This document shows positions 6,700 to 15,927 of a stretch of DNA of 64,000 nt, one piece after another. The DNA comes from Staphylococcus sp. ACRSN. Lineage in GTDB: Bacteria; Bacillota; Bacilli; Staphylococcales; Staphylococcaceae. Every line of letters begins with the position of its first letter. The stretch's first letter is position 1. The position numbers and the translations under genes were made by a program. The notes beneath the pieces were generated by a model. The model saw nothing but the letters and a program-made list of their open reading frames with translations, had not been told where the DNA came from and ran no database searches. The stretch lies in assembly GCF_022346615.1 (NCBI RefSeq), contig NZ_JAKRNS010000001.1:310001-374000 (forward strand), given 5' to 3'.

Positions 6700-8040
6700 A
6701 TGAGATTGAAAAATACATTTAATCCACTACAAAGATTACATTTTTATGCGGCTATATTTATTACACCATTATTAATTACATTAACAATTTCAGGTATTGG
6801 TTTCCTTTTTTATCAAGAAGTCGAAAATAACATTTATAAAACAGAGTTTTTTGGAGATAGTTCAATCAAAACACATCAATCTATGAATCAAGCTATAGAT
6901 GATGTAGAAAAAGAGTTTGATGGTTTCTATGTCAGTAAGGTGAGTATGTTGGCTGAGCCATACAATAATCGAATAACATTAGATGATATGGCAGGGAATC
7001 AAAGGTATGTCTTTTTAGACCAAAATAATCAAATTGTGGCAGATCAAAATGCGAAACATACATATGCAAATGTGCTTAGAAATATTCATAGTTCATTATT
7101 TACAGAGAATACTGTAATTAACTATTTGGTTGAATTAACAGCGTGTTGGACTATTTTTATGATTATTTCTGGTACATATTTACTTATTAAGAAAAAACTG
7201 ATCACAAATAAAAGTAAGAAATTAAGATTTCAAAAATGGCATGGTATCACCGGTGTCATTATTGCTATACCAGTATTTGTTCTTGTTCTAACGGGTTTGC
7301 CATGGTCAGGATTTATGGGAGCGAAAATTTCAGATGTTATGAACAATTCAGGTAGTCTAGGACAATCAGAATTGGCAATTAATCCTCCAAAATCAGATGT
7401 TAATGAAATCCCATGGGCGACTAGAAGTAATAAGCAACCTGCTTCGGGTGAGCATGCAGCGCATCATGGTGGTGGTGCAATGCCACAAACAGATTTGAAG
7501 CATCAAATCTCATTAGATAAAGTAATTGAAAATGCAGAAAAAGATAATTTTAATAAGCCGTTTTCAATTGTTTATCCGTCAAGTGTTGAAGGGACATTCA
7601 CAGTTTCTAAGGGGAGTAATACAGGTGTGACAGGTTTAGATGTTTCTCCGTATGATGAGAAGACGCTATATATGGATCAATATAATGGTAAGGATTTAGG
7701 AGAAGTGAAGTATCAAGAATACGGCATCATTGGTAAATGGTTTACTTGGGGTATTCCATTACACGAAGGCCATCTATTTGGCATTGCTAATAAAGTTATT
7801 AATCTATTCGTATGTCTTGCATTGCTTGCAGCCATTGGATTTGGTTTTACGTCATGGATTAAACGTTTGAAAGGCAAGACTGTTAAAGTACCACATAGAG
7901 TTAAGAAACCAATGTCGCTACCAGTAATTGTATTTTTAATTATACTGGGTATATTAATGCCACTATTTGGATTTTCTCTAATTATTGTTTTTGCCATTGA
8001 ATTGTTGTTATTTATGAAAGATAAGAAGAAAAAACAATAA
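6700..8040 (+). CDS. PepSY-associated transmembrane protein with His-rich loop
   Basis: 446 residues. Helices lie near 15-37, 148-165, 184-206, 367-390 and 405-440, with two large extracytoplasmic loops carrying PepSY-like folds, the layout of PepSY_TM proteins that resemble iron-uptake or flavin-linked membrane reductases. The second loop contains a short histidine/glycine stretch (GEHAAHHGGGAMPQ) near residues 248-261, and there are conserved histidines in or near helices (QKWHGITG, LHEGHLFG), possible haem or metal ligands. I start at ATG 6700; a TTG at 6706 is an alternative with better spacing from AGAGGGGG. The convergent neighbour also has a Met/His tail. A metal-related role is inferred, not shown. 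Confidence 0.8.
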   Translation: MRLKNTFNPLQRLHFYAAIFITPLLITLTISGIGFLFYQEVENNIYKTEFFGDSSIKTHQSMNQAIDDVEKEFDGFYVSKVSMLAEPYNNRITLDDMAGNQRYVFLDQNNQIVADQNAKHTYANVLRNIHSSLFTENTVINYLVELTACWTIFMIISGTYLLIKKKLITNKSKKLRFQKWHGITGVIIAIPVFVLVLTGLPWSGFMGAKISDVMNNSGSLGQSELAINPPKSDVNEIPWATRSNKQPASGEHAAHHGGGAMPQTDLKHQISLDKVIENAEKDNFNKPFSIVYPSSVEGTFTVSKGSNTGVTGLDVSPYDEKTLYMDQYNGKDLGEVKYQEYGIIGKWFTWGIPLHEGHLFGIANKVINLFVCLALLAAIGFGFTSWIKRLKGKTVKVPHRVKKPMSLPVIVFLIILGILMPLFGFSLIIVFAIELLLFMKDKKKKQ

Positions 8041-8054
8041 ACTAAATATTTAAA

Positions 8055-8153
8055 TTAAAAAGAACCAATTTCTGAACAAATTTCTGCTTACCGTTGTTGA
8101 AATTTCAACAATGGTGAGTAGCATGTGTATTGTTAGTTATTGGTTCTTTTTAA
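8055..8153. terminator. large bidirectional terminator with nested hairpin
   Basis: The outer arms TTAAAAAGAACCAAT (8055-8069) and its complement (8139-8153) are perfect. A second hairpin of about 15 bp (8086-8122, centred on GTTGAAATTTCAAC) fills the loop. It ends both the PepSY gene and the convergent gene at 8157. Confidence 0.85.
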
Positions 8154-8156
8154 TAT

Positions 8157-8492
8157 TTACATTTTCATATCCATTTCGTGAATCTTCATCATTAAACCAT
8201 GAGGAATATCATCGTGGTTAACGACTTGCATTTTATAAAATGTCTTGCCCTCATCTTTAGAAACAAGTTTAACAAAATCACCTTTTTTAGGGGTGAAATC
8301 ATCGCTTGTCTTTAACTTGACGTTATGTGTCACAAGACCATCTTTTTCGCTCACGACTTTTTCAGCAGTGTTACTATTTTTCATATAACCATAATATGTG
8401 CTTGTTTGGCTTGAAACGACCATGGCAATTGTAACTACAATGCCAATGATGACTAAAATACTAATTAAAGCTAAAGTAAGTTTGTTTTTCAT
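8157..8492 (-). CDS. small exported or membrane-anchored protein with Met/His-rich tail
   Basis: 111 residues. A hydrophobic segment at about 8-28 after a basic start is a signal peptide or anchor. The extracellular part has alternating strands (GLVTHNVKLKTSD, KGDFVKLVSK, FYKMQVVNHDD) that resemble a small OB/YxeA-like barrel, and it ends HGLMMKIHEMDMKM, four His/Met pairs that could bind copper or another soft metal. AAGGAGA precedes the ATG. It converges on the His-rich PepSY gene across a shared terminator. I do not recognise a named family. Confidence 0.75.
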   Translation of the reverse strand: MKNKLTLALISILVIIGIVVTIAMVVSSQTSTYYGYMKNSNTAEKVVSEKDGLVTHNVKLKTSDDFTPKKGDFVKLVSKDEGKTFYKMQVVNHDDIPHGLMMKIHEMDMKM

Positions 8493-8612
8493 GTTATATG
8501 TCTCCTTTTGTTCATCTTAATAGATAATCAAGGACACGTATATAATGATTATTAAAGTTTTAAATATTGTCAAATTTAGTTAATTAGAAAGTTAGTTTTA
8601 AACAATTTCAGA

Positions 8613-8990
8613 TTAAGGATAAAAAATTGCTGTTTTAGAAGTTAATACACTTACCCCTCGATATACATTTTTTATGGTATACCATAATGTCGCAAACGCT
8701 AGTAGACAGGCAATGGCTATTGCAATAATAGTAATCCAATTGTTAGATGTATTTTGCATTAATGACATGCCGAGTGAACCTGTTACAAGTGCTATGATTG
8801 GTCCCGAATACGTTATAATATGATAGACGAGTGATTTGGATGCATGTTGAGATGCTGGTTTGTCAGCAAAAATCCAAATGACGATAGGGACTATGATAGG
8901 AGCAAAGAATAAACTAAAATAACTTATAGATGCTAAGACACGATTTCCTTGAATATTAGACTTATAGTGATTACTGTAAGTTTCTTCCAT
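8613..8990 (-). CDS. DUF4870 family membrane protein
   Basis: 125 residues with three membrane helices near 20-42, 58-78 and 84-106. The family pattern is visible: SYFSLFFAPIIVPIVIWIF, then KPASQHASKSLVYHIITY with the conserved H-A-K-x2-x-x-H segment, and a last helix with TLWYTIKNVYRGV. The function of DUF4870 proteins is unknown. ATGAGGTGA sits seven bases before the ATG, and this Shine-Dalgarno has a complementary copy about 20 bases further upstream (see the inverted-repeat entry). Confidence 0.8.
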   Translation of the reverse strand: MEETYSNHYKSNIQGNRVLASISYFSLFFAPIIVPIVIWIFADKPASQHASKSLVYHIITYSGPIIALVTGSLGMSLMQNTSNNWITIIAIAIACLLAFATLWYTIKNVYRGVSVLTSKTAIFYP

Positions 8991-8996
8991 TTGATT

Positions 8997-9039
8997 ATCA
9001 CCTCATAATTAAGGCTAACAAGAAAATGAGGTGAAATAT
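8997..9039. repeat. inverted repeat covering the DUF4870 ribosome binding site
   Basis: TATCACCTCAT at 8997-9007 faces ATGAGGTGA-ATA at 9026-9039. On the minus strand the left copy is the Shine-Dalgarno of the DUF4870 gene, so a transcript starting upstream of 9039 would fold the site into a hairpin. It could equally be an operator in the divergent promoter region. Confidence 0.4.
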
Positions 9040-9128
9040 AGTGTTTGGAAGTAATATTACAATTTTGTTAGTTTTGAATCGTAAAAAAAGACAATAGAAT
9101 AATATATTGAAAATGGAGGATTTTGAAT

Positions 9129-9713
9129 ATGAAAATTTATTTAATTAGACATGGAGAATCGCAATCAAATTTTGCCAAAAAGAACGGCAACCATTATTTT
9201 TGTGGACAAATGGATGTACCGTTAACTGATAAAGGGAAAGAGTCAGCAATTGATTTACAAAATTATTTTGAAGATAAGGAAATTAATCATGTATATCTTT
9301 CAGATTTAACGAGAACTAAGCAAACAGCACAGGCTATTTTTCCAAGTGAAAAGATATCAAAAACGAAAACGCCTTTGCTAAGAGAACGCTCATTAGGAAA
9401 ATTTGAAGGAGAAATGGTCGATGAGTTAGAACAATCTACTAAGTTTTCACGCTATTTTAATGATGAAAATTACAAGTATTTCCGTCATAGTTTCGAACAA
9501 AAAGCACCAGAAGGGGAAAGTTACGCTGATGTTCTATATAGAATAGAACAATTTTTTGAAAAGGAAGTACAAGATAGTGAGGAAAATATAGCAATTGTTG
9601 CGCATCAAGTAGTAATTCGTTGTATTCTAGTTTATTTTGGGTATGAATCGAAAGAAAGTGCAGTCGATAAAAAAGTAGAAAATTGCGTTCCTTATGTTTT
9701 AGACATTAAATAA
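9129..9713 (+). CDS. histidine phosphatase family protein (phosphoglycerate mutase-like)
   Basis: 194 residues. Residues 1-10 give the catalytic strand MKIYLIRHGE, with the RHGE phosphohistidine motif and the following SQSN. LSDLTRTKQTAQ is the conserved arginine segment, LRERSLGKFEG carries the acidic catalytic residue, and IVAHQVVIRCI holds the second histidine. Here AHQ replaces the more common (S/G)HG. This is a cytosolic broad-specificity phosphatase or cobalamin/sugar-phosphate phosphatase; the substrate is unknown. The in-frame TTG at 9123 is too near the GGAGG, so I chose the ATG nine bases after it. Confidence 0.88.
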   Translation: MKIYLIRHGESQSNFAKKNGNHYFCGQMDVPLTDKGKESAIDLQNYFEDKEINHVYLSDLTRTKQTAQAIFPSEKISKTKTPLLRERSLGKFEGEMVDELEQSTKFSRYFNDENYKYFRHSFEQKAPEGESYADVLYRIEQFFEKEVQDSEENIAIVAHQVVIRCILVYFGYESKESAVDKKVENCVPYVLDIK

Positions 9714-9724
9714 AGTAATAAAAA

Positions 9725-9753
9725 AACCTGACCTATAAAAATAGGTTCAGGTT
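9725..9753. terminator. bidirectional terminator
   Basis: AACCTGACCTAT pairs with ATAGGTTCAGGTT. On the minus strand it runs into seven T. It serves the phosphatase gene and the convergent gene, whose stop codon lies within the right arm. Confidence 0.85.
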
Positions 9754-9967
9754 AATATTTTTTAGCTGCTGTTAAGCTTTCATGAAATCCTTGGAATATC
9801 GTGTTTATATTGTCTAAGAAACTACCAACAATCACAGCAAGTATGACGTAAGTAATGCTAAGAGCGATTGATTTAAATGATATAACGCCATATTTTTCTT
9901 GTTTCTCAAAGAGATAATAAGCTATGAAGACAGCAGCCATTGCTCCAAATAAGATGGTTAAAATCAT
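9752..9967 (-). CDS. small two-helix membrane protein (71 residues)
   Basis: Residues 1-22 and about 36-58 are hydrophobic helices, joined by a charged loop (FEKQEKYGVISFKS). The C-terminal part (DNINTIFQGFHESLTAAKKY) is amphipathic. GGGAGG lies about ten bases before the ATG at 9965-9967; a TTG further upstream overlaps the Shine-Dalgarno and is unlikely. The family is not recognised. The stop codon is inside the shared terminator. Confidence 0.7.
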   Translation of the reverse strand: MILTILFGAMAAVFIAYYLFEKQEKYGVISFKSIALSITYVILAVIVGSFLDNINTIFQGFHESLTAAKKY

Positions 9968-10083
9968 AATTATGGAACCTCCCAATTTATAATACGATCG
10001 GCTGTGCTTCTTTATAATTTTTATTTCTTAACTTGCCATTATCATAACAAATTACCATTTGAGAAAAAAAGGAATATTGTATT

Positions 10084-10113
10084 AAAAAACCTTACAATCA
10101 TGTAAGGTTTTTT
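10084..10113. terminator. perfect bidirectional hairpin, probable terminator of the NDxxF lipoprotein gene
   Basis: AAAAAACCTTACA and its exact complement flank a 4-base loop. It lies about 200 bases past the minus-strand lipoprotein gene and upstream of the gene ending at 9752, which it insulates. The bases 10114-10309 show no gene. Confidence 0.8.
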
Positions 10114-10309
10114 ACGAATATAAGACACTGTAAACTGTCGAAATATGCATTTTTTAGGTGTAAGCTAAGGTATATCAAGTAATTTGTGTTGTCATCATTT
10201 TGTAATTAATCTGTCAATAATACGAAATTTCATATAATTTATCCAAATTATCAACTTTTTTGAGACGACTCATCACCTTTAAAAGTCTTTTTTTGTCACT
10301 ATTTAGACA

Positions 10310-10933
10310 TTATTTATCTATTGCCTTTGTCTCTATATCTTTTGATTTGAGGAATTTTTTGATTTTATCTTGTTGCTTACCATTCACGTCCCCGGCATAT
10401 TTCGTTGAAACATCAACGACGTTAAGTTCATTTTGAGGTTGATAATCTAATTCTTCGATAGCTTCATCCGCATCTTTAATCGTAGTATTTAAAGCGGTGA
10501 AATATTTATGAATACGTTCTACATTATCTTGATAGCCATTAGGCAGTGTATTATGCTTGATGAATTTTTCAAAACGAACGTCATTTTTAACTGCTAAATG
10601 TGATAAATTGGATAATCTTTTTGCTTGTGCATCTGTGATTTTCTTATCAGAATTTGATTGTTGATCTAATTTATATTGAATTAGGTATTTGTTATCTAGA
10701 ATATCTGAATTGACTGCTAAATATTTTGTAATTGCATCGTTCATTTCTTTTTCGCTAATTTTTTTTCCTTTTTTATCTGAGTGGAAAATATCACTCTCAG
10801 TAAGAGTTTTTACATTCTTTGGCGCGTGTCTTTCGCTATGTTGATGGTCGTTATCGTCTGATTCACTATTTGAACATGCTGAAAGTATCATGGATAAGAC
10901 TAACACTAACGATAATAGTATGCTTTTTTTCAT
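10310..10933 (-). CDS. NDxxF motif lipoprotein
   Basis: 207 residues. The signal peptide ends in a lipobox (LSAC, Cys20), followed by a Ser/Asp/His-rich linker (NSESDDNDHQHSERHAPK). The body is helical and charged and contains AVKNDVRFEKFIKHNTLP, the NDxxF signature that names this staphylococcal lipoprotein family. It should be anchored to the outer face of the membrane; the function is unknown. I start at the ATG at 10931-10933 because it places the signal peptide correctly. AAAGGAG is 12 bases upstream, slightly far. The stretch 10934-11228 upstream holds its promoter region and no gene. Confidence 0.82.
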   Translation of the reverse strand: MKKSILLSLVLVLSMILSACSNSESDDNDHQHSERHAPKNVKTLTESDIFHSDKKGKKISEKEMNDAITKYLAVNSDILDNKYLIQYKLDQQSNSDKKITDAQAKRLSNLSHLAVKNDVRFEKFIKHNTLPNGYQDNVERIHKYFTALNTTIKDADEAIEELDYQPQNELNVVDVSTKYAGDVNGKQQDKIKKFLKSKDIETKAIDK

Positions 10934-11231
10934 AAAATAATACTGCTCCTTTGATAATAATGGTGCGAATATAAACACAGAAGATGAATGTTTAAACGCG
11001 TTCTTTAAAATTATAACTTAAGCGTATCATGTAGTGCTATTGATTTAAATATGCTATGTAATAATAAATGCACAATCTCTTGAACAAATAGACTATTATA
11101 AAATAATAAAAAGATACGCTAGCAATTTTATAATAAGTTAAATCATTTTTGTCATAAAGTAATTTAGATTTGAAGACTCATTTAAAGTAATAAGTGTGAT
11201 GGTTTGATTGATGAGCTTTTAAATATAAAAA

Positions 11232-11268
11232 AGAGCCGATGGAAATCAAATATGATTTCCTCGGCTCT
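11232..11268 (-). terminator. terminator of ahpCF
   Basis: AGAGCCGA-GGAAATCA pairs with TGATTTCC-TCGGCTCT. On the minus strand a run of six T follows. Confidence 0.88.
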
Positions 11269-11336
11269 CTGCTGATAGGAATTATGTTCTAGACATATTA
11301 CCACTGAATTTATATTTTAAATTGATAGGGTAGTAA

Positions 11337-12860
11337 TTAATGTCGAATGATATAATCGAATGCATTTAATGCTGCATTAGCGCCTGCACCCATTGAAATG
11401 ATGATTTGTTTGTTTCTATCATCGGTAACATCACCTGCGGCAAAGATACCTGGGATGCTTGTTGCATTTTTACGATCAATCATAATTTCGTTAGCTTGGT
11501 TAAGCTCAACGTAATTGTCGAGCCACTCAGTGTTTGGTAATAAACCGATTTGTACGAAGATACCTTCTAATTCAAGAGTGTGCTCTTCGCCACTGTTTTT
11601 ATCTTGATATTTAAGACCTGTAACTGCATCTTCGCCAAGTACTTCTGTAGTTTGTGCATTTTTAATTACAGTTACATTCGGTAAAGAGGTAAGGCGTTCT
11701 TGTAGTACTTTATCAGCTTTCAAGTTTGCGTTTCTTTCTAGCAAGGTAACGTGTTTAACGATACCAGCTAAATCGATAGCAGCTTCAACACCTGAATTAC
11801 CACCGCCGACAACGGCAACGTCTTTGTTCTCAAATAAAGGTCCGTCACAGTGCGGGCAGAATGCAACGCCTTTATTAATCAACGCATCTTCACCTGGTAC
11901 TTCTAATTTACGCCAACGTGCACCTGTTGAGATAATTACAGTTTTACTTTGTAATTGAGCACCATTGTCTAACGTAACATCAATACCATGATCTGTTTTT
12001 TCAATTGCGCTTGCACGTATGCCTGTCATCACATCAACATTGTATTGATTGATATGATCCTCTAGTGCTGATGAAAACTTCGGTCCATCTGTTTCTTTAA
12101 CAGTGATGAAATTTTCAATTGTAGCAGTGTCATTTACTTGGCCACCGATACGGTCAGCTACTATGCCTGTACGCAATCCTTTTCTTGCAGTATAGATGGC
12201 TGCACTACCACTAGCAGGGCCACCACCGACGATTAAAACATCGTATGGGTCTTTATCATTAAACTCTGCTGGGTCTGCTTTACTTCCTAAACTAGTTAAG
12301 ATATCTTGAATTGTCATACGACCATTACCGAATTCTTCACCATCTAAGAAAATAGCTGGTACAGCCATGATGTTTTCAGATTCTTCTCTGAAAATCGCAC
12401 CATCAATCATTGAATGAGAAATATTAGGATTTAATAGACTCATCAAATTTAAAGCTTGGACAACGTCAGGACATTTTTGACAAGTTAAACTAATATAAGT
12501 CTCAAAATGTAACGGACGGTCTAATGCTTTGATTTGATCAATAACTGCTTGTTCTTCTTTAGGCGCACGACCACTCACTTGTAATAATGCTAACACAAGC
12601 GAATTGAATTCATGTCCCATTGGAAGACCTGCAAACGTAATACCTGTTTCTTCATTTGGTTTATTAACTGAAAAACTAGGTGTACGTTTAAGTGTTGATT
12701 CTTGTATTGAAATGCGGGGTGACATTTCAGCGACTTCTTCTAATAATTGTTTTAATTCTTTAGATTTGTCATCTGATCCAATGCTTGCATTGAGTACAAC
12801 GTCACCCTCCATTAATTGAAGTAATTGTTGTAATTGTGATTTAAGTTGATCATCAAGCAT
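11337..12860 (-). CDS. ahpF: alkyl hydroperoxide reductase subunit F
   Basis: 507 residues. This NADH-dependent flavoprotein recharges the peroxiredoxin AhpC. The N-terminal half is a double thioredoxin fold with its CxxC at Cys127/Cys130 (TCQKCPD). A FAD-binding Rossmann motif ([19 protein letters not shown]) starts near 208, the thioredoxin-reductase-like CxxC is at Cys335/Cys338 (FCPHCDG), and an NADH-binding GGGNSG segment follows near 353. The C-terminal FAD motif [10 protein letters not shown] is present, so every redox centre is intact. It lies 16 bases behind ahpC and is co-transcribed with it under the PerR-type box. Confidence 0.97.
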   Translation of the reverse strand: MLDDQLKSQLQQLLQLMEGDVVLNASIGSDDKSKELKQLLEEVAEMSPRISIQESTLKRTPSFSVNKPNEETGITFAGLPMGHEFNSLVLALLQVSGRAPKEEQAVIDQIKALDRPLHFETYISLTCQKCPDVVQALNLMSLLNPNISHSMIDGAIFREESENIMAVPAIFLDGEEFGNGRMTIQDILTSLGSKADPAEFNDKDPYDVLIVGGGPASGSAAIYTARKGLRTGIVADRIGGQVNDTATIENFITVKETDGPKFSSALEDHINQYNVDVMTGIRASAIEKTDHGIDVTLDNGAQLQSKTVIISTGARWRKLEVPGEDALINKGVAFCPHCDGPLFENKDVAVVGGGNSGVEAAIDLAGIVKHVTLLERNANLKADKVLQERLTSLPNVTVIKNAQTTEVLGEDAVTGLKYQDKNSGEEHTLELEGIFVQIGLLPNTEWLDNYVELNQANEIMIDRKNATSIPGIFAAGDVTDDRNKQIIISMGAGANAALNAFDYIIRH

Positions 12861-12876
12861 TTAAATCGATGCCTCC

Positions 12877-13446
12877 TTAGATTTTACCTACTAAGTCAAG
12901 ACCAGGTTGTAATGTTTCTGAACCTTCTTCCCATTTAGCTGGGCATACTTCGCCTGGGTGTTGACGCACATATTGTGCTGCTTTAATTTTGTGTACTAAT
13001 GTGCTAGCGTCACGACCAATACCGTCAGCATTAATTTCTGCTGCTTGAACGATACCATCAGGATCAACGATGAATGTACCACGTTGAGCAAGACCAGCTT
13101 CTTCATCTAAAACGTCAAAGTTACGAGTGATTGTTTGAGAAGGGTCACCAATCATAGCGTATTGAATTTTGTTGATTGCATCTGAATGGTCATGCCATGC
13201 TTTGTGTACGAAATGTGTATCAGTTGATACTGAATATACATTAACGCCTAATTCTTGTAATTTATCATATTGTCCTTGTAAGTCTTCTAATTCAGTTGGA
13301 CAAACGAATGAGAAGTCTGCTGGGTAGAAACAAACGACACTCCATGAACCTTTTATATTTTCATCTGAGATTTCAAAGAATTCATCTTTCTTTGGATCGT
13401 AAGCATTTGCTGTAAATGGTAAAATTTCTTTATTTATTAAAGACAT
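12877..13446 (-). CDS. ahpC: alkyl hydroperoxide reductase subunit C (2-Cys peroxiredoxin)
   Basis: 189 residues. The peroxidatic cysteine is Cys49 in FSFVCPTE and the resolving cysteine is Cys168 in GEVCPAKW, the AhpC/Prx1 arrangement in which two subunits pair head to tail. It reduces hydrogen peroxide, organic peroxides and peroxynitrite in the cytosol, with AhpF as its reductase. AGGAGG precedes the ATG. It is the first gene of the ahpCF operon; the promoter region contains a PerR-type operator. Confidence 0.97.
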   Translation of the reverse strand: MSLINKEILPFTANAYDPKKDEFFEISDENIKGSWSVVCFYPADFSFVCPTELEDLQGQYDKLQELGVNVYSVSTDTHFVHKAWHDHSDAINKIQYAMIGDPSQTITRNFDVLDEEAGLAQRGTFIVDPDGIVQAAEINADGIGRDASTLVHKIKAAQYVRQHPGEVCPAKWEEGSETLQPGLDLVGKI

Positions 13447-13515
13447 AAAAACATCCTCCTGATTAATTTGTAATAAGTTGATTAGAATTACTGGAAAGTA
13501 GATTATTATGATTAC

Positions 13516-13577
13516 TTAATTATAATAATTCTAATCTCTATAATTTACATTATTACATTTATTATATGATTCGTCAA
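13516..13577 (-). promoter_or_regulatory. ahpC promoter with PerR box
   Basis: On the minus strand TTGACG (13572-13577) and AATAAT (13549-13554) are 17 bases apart. Just downstream, 13516-13534 reads TTAGAATTATTATAATTAA, which closely matches the PerR box consensus TTATAATTATTATAA. The operator lies at or just after the predicted start, a repressing position. PerR control of ahpCF is established in S. aureus. Confidence 0.8.
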
Positions 13578-14229
13578 CAATGAGAACTTGCTTGTGAAAA
13601 GAGTAAAATAACGCCACTTAATTACAAATTTATTTCATCTAGAGAAGTTGTTTTAGGACGTTTGGTAACCTGTTTTAAGTCATTAATGCTTAATTTATAT
13701 TTCATAAATAGCCAACTTATTCTCAACTAAACATATAAAATTGAGAACTGAACTAAAGAAAATAAGACAAATTGCATTTTTGATAGAGTATATTTTGAAA
13801 AGGTATTACTGGTTGTAGTATTGATTAATTACATAGATGCTATGTTGAAAAACAATAAGTTATTCATTATAAGTAACAGTAAATAACCAGATTCTACAGT
13901 ACAAGGTATCTGAATAATTTGATGAATAAAACGTATTTTTGAATAGCTTGATAAAATATGTACAAAAAATGAAAATTTAAATGTAACTATTAATAGCGAA
14001 GCTATAGCAGTTTTGAAGTAATGACTGTTATATAGAAGTACGAGGACGCTCTGAATAGTCTATTAATATATAGAGATATAATTAGTAGTGTGGAATATAT
14101 TTTTAATCGACTAATTAATTGCTTCATTTCCTTTTAGAGCATAGGGAAATTGGGTAAACATAATATAAGCAATCCATATTTATGTCTGTTAAGCTATGTG
14201 TACAAAAACACAAAAGAGGAGCGGATGAC
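13578..14229. other. long AT-rich intergenic region without a recognisable gene
   Basis: About 650 bases between ahpC and nfrA. All frames are broken by frequent stops, and I see no Shine-Dalgarno plus ORF, no tRNA and no strong terminator. Only small imperfect hairpins occur (for example TAGCGAAGCTA near 13994). It must hold the nfrA promoter and could encode an untranslated RNA, which sequence reading alone cannot show. Confidence 0.5.
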
Positions 14230-14985
14230 ATGTCTGAACATGTTTATAATTTGGTGAAAAAACACCATTCAGTTAGAAATTTTAAGAAAGAAAATGTACC
14301 AGAAGAACATATTAAGCAATTGATAGAAGCAGGACAGAGTGCCTCGACTTCTAGTTATCTACAAACATATTCTGTTATAGGTGTTGAAAATCCTGAAATT
14401 AAAGAAGAATTAAAGGAAGTTTCGGGCCAACCGTATGTAGTAGAAAATGGGTATTTATTTGTATTTGTAATTGATTATTACAGACACTCTATTATTGATG
14501 AAAATACTAAAGCAGATATGGCTACATCATTTGAATCAGCTGAAGGGCTCCTAGTTGGTACTGTAGACGTTACATTGGTAGCACAAAATATTGCAGTAAC
14601 TGCTGAAGATATGGGTTATGGCATTGTATACTTAGGGTCATTGAGAAATGATATTGAGCGAGTAAGAGAAATATTAGATTTGCCAGATCATACTTTCCCA
14701 TTATTTGGTATGGCTTTAGGCGTACCTAATGAAGATGAAAATGGTAGTCCAAAACCACGTTTGCCATTTGAGAGTGTATTCCATAAAGACCGTTATAATT
14801 CAGATAAATCAGTGCAAAAAGAGTCGTTAGATAAATATGATCAAGAAGTAAGTGACTATTATAAAGTACGTACAAATGGTGAGCGTAGCGAGGTTTGGTC
14901 AGAACAAATTGCACAATTCATGAGTTCAAAACAAAGATTAGATATGTTGGATCATTTAAATAGTTCAGGTTTCATTCGTAAATAG
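14230..14985 (+). CDS. nfrA: NADPH-dependent oxidoreductase, NfrA/nitroreductase family
   Basis: 251 residues, the length of S. aureus NfrA. It has the FMN-binding start HSVRNFKKENVPEEHIKQLIEAGQSASTSS, the GYLFVFVIDYYRH strand, AVTAEDMGYGIVYLGSLRND, and FPLFGMALGVPNED with PKPRLPF, the pattern of NfrA/FRP-type oxidoreductases. It reduces flavins, nitro compounds or disulfides using NADPH. The frame stays open 16 codons upstream, but GAGGAG sits eight bases before the ATG at 14230, matching the known family start. The position next to ahpCF matches the S. aureus order. Confidence 0.93.
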   Translation: MSEHVYNLVKKHHSVRNFKKENVPEEHIKQLIEAGQSASTSSYLQTYSVIGVENPEIKEELKEVSGQPYVVENGYLFVFVIDYYRHSIIDENTKADMATSFESAEGLLVGTVDVTLVAQNIAVTAEDMGYGIVYLGSLRNDIERVREILDLPDHTFPLFGMALGVPNEDENGSPKPRLPFESVFHKDRYNSDKSVQKESLDKYDQEVSDYYKVRTNGERSEVWSEQIAQFMSSKQRLDMLDHLNSSGFIRK

Positions 14986-15065
14986 CATGGCTTCATTTGA
15001 CTATCGTATTGTTGATGCATATTAAATTTGCTCAAATAAAATATTGAGTGGAAAAGGGGTTGAAG

Positions 15066-15656
15066 ATGATGAGTATGTTTGAAAAGCTATTTCATAAAAA
15101 ATCTGACCATGAAGATAAGCAAAATAACCCAAGTGATAGATACATTTACTCTTCTTCTAGTAAACTGACTCCAAATGAAGCTCAAGAATATTGGGTGAAG
15201 ATGGCACAAAAAATTGTTGTTGGGACAATTAAATCTGTTGAACATACAGCTGAACGCGTATTTATTCTTATATCATTTGATGATAAAGCATCAACGATAG
15301 ATATCTTTTTCCAAATGAATGGTCAATTAAGAATGTGGAATGATTTAGATAATGAAGATTATAAGCGAACAATTTCACAGAATTTAATTACTCAAGCACC
15401 TAATCTAGTGAAACAAGTCAATTGTTTATATGATAGTGTAAATATGTCACGTATAGCATATTCTCAAATTCAATTTGAGTTTGAGAGTAAGACCTGGTAT
15501 TTACATGATATTACAGAAGATAGTGTTGAAGCACAATTAGACAAAGATCCTGCATTTTTAAAGTGGTTTGACGATGTTGCGAGATCTGTAGAATCACTAC
15601 CGTTAGATAGTAAAGCAAAGGTGACTTGGGGGCCGTTTAAACCTGAGGCATACTAG
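15066..15656 (+). CDS. hypothetical protein conserved beside nfrA
   Basis: 196 residues, soluble and acidic, with no signal peptide. A charged start (FEKLFHKKSDHEDKQNNPSD) leads to an alpha/beta domain with FILISFDDKASTIDIFFQMNGQLRMW and a tail holding KWFDDVARSVESLPL and WGPFKPEAY. I do not recognise a domain with certainty. GGGG lies six bases before ATG 15066; an upstream GTG at 15048 would overlap the Shine-Dalgarno. It follows nfrA by 80 bases with no terminator between, so the two may be co-transcribed. Confidence 0.75.
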   Translation: MMSMFEKLFHKKSDHEDKQNNPSDRYIYSSSSKLTPNEAQEYWVKMAQKIVVGTIKSVEHTAERVFILISFDDKASTIDIFFQMNGQLRMWNDLDNEDYKRTISQNLITQAPNLVKQVNCLYDSVNMSRIAYSQIQFEFESKTWYLHDITEDSVEAQLDKDPAFLKWFDDVARSVESLPLDSKAKVTWGPFKPEAY

Positions 15657-15689
15657 CTAATACAAGTAGAAAATAATAGACAATGTATT

Positions 15690-15723
15690 ACACACCTCCA
15701 TATAAAATAGAGGTGTGTTTTTA
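15690..15723 (+). terminator. terminator of the nfrA-downstream unit
   Basis: ACACACCTC pairs with GAGGTGTGT, followed by TTTTTATA. Confidence 0.85.
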
Positions 15724-15844
15724 TATATGCACTTGAATAGTAGTGTTATGGAATTACTGTAAAATAATTATTGGAAGATTGAGCATTTAGTGGGAAAGTT
15801 AAGTGTTATTGATGAATCGTTTTAACACTAAAATGAATTGAATT

Positions 15845-15906
15845 AAAAAAACATGCCACATTCACAATACTGATAGAGCAGTACAGTATTTTAAATGGAC
15901 ATGTTT
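15845..15906 (-). terminator. terminator of tcyP
   Basis: On the minus strand AAACATGTCCA pairs with TGTGGCATGTTT with small mismatches, then seven T follow. A second stem AATACTG/CAGTATT lies in the loop. Confidence 0.78.
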
Positions 15907-15927
15907 GATAAGTTTAAATTGTGTAAT

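Noticed and set aside
9041-9097. Plus-strand 18-codon frame starting GTG after ATGAGGTGA
   Set aside because: Very short, no helical or signal pattern, and the ribosome-site-like sequence is explained by the inverted repeat of the opposite gene.
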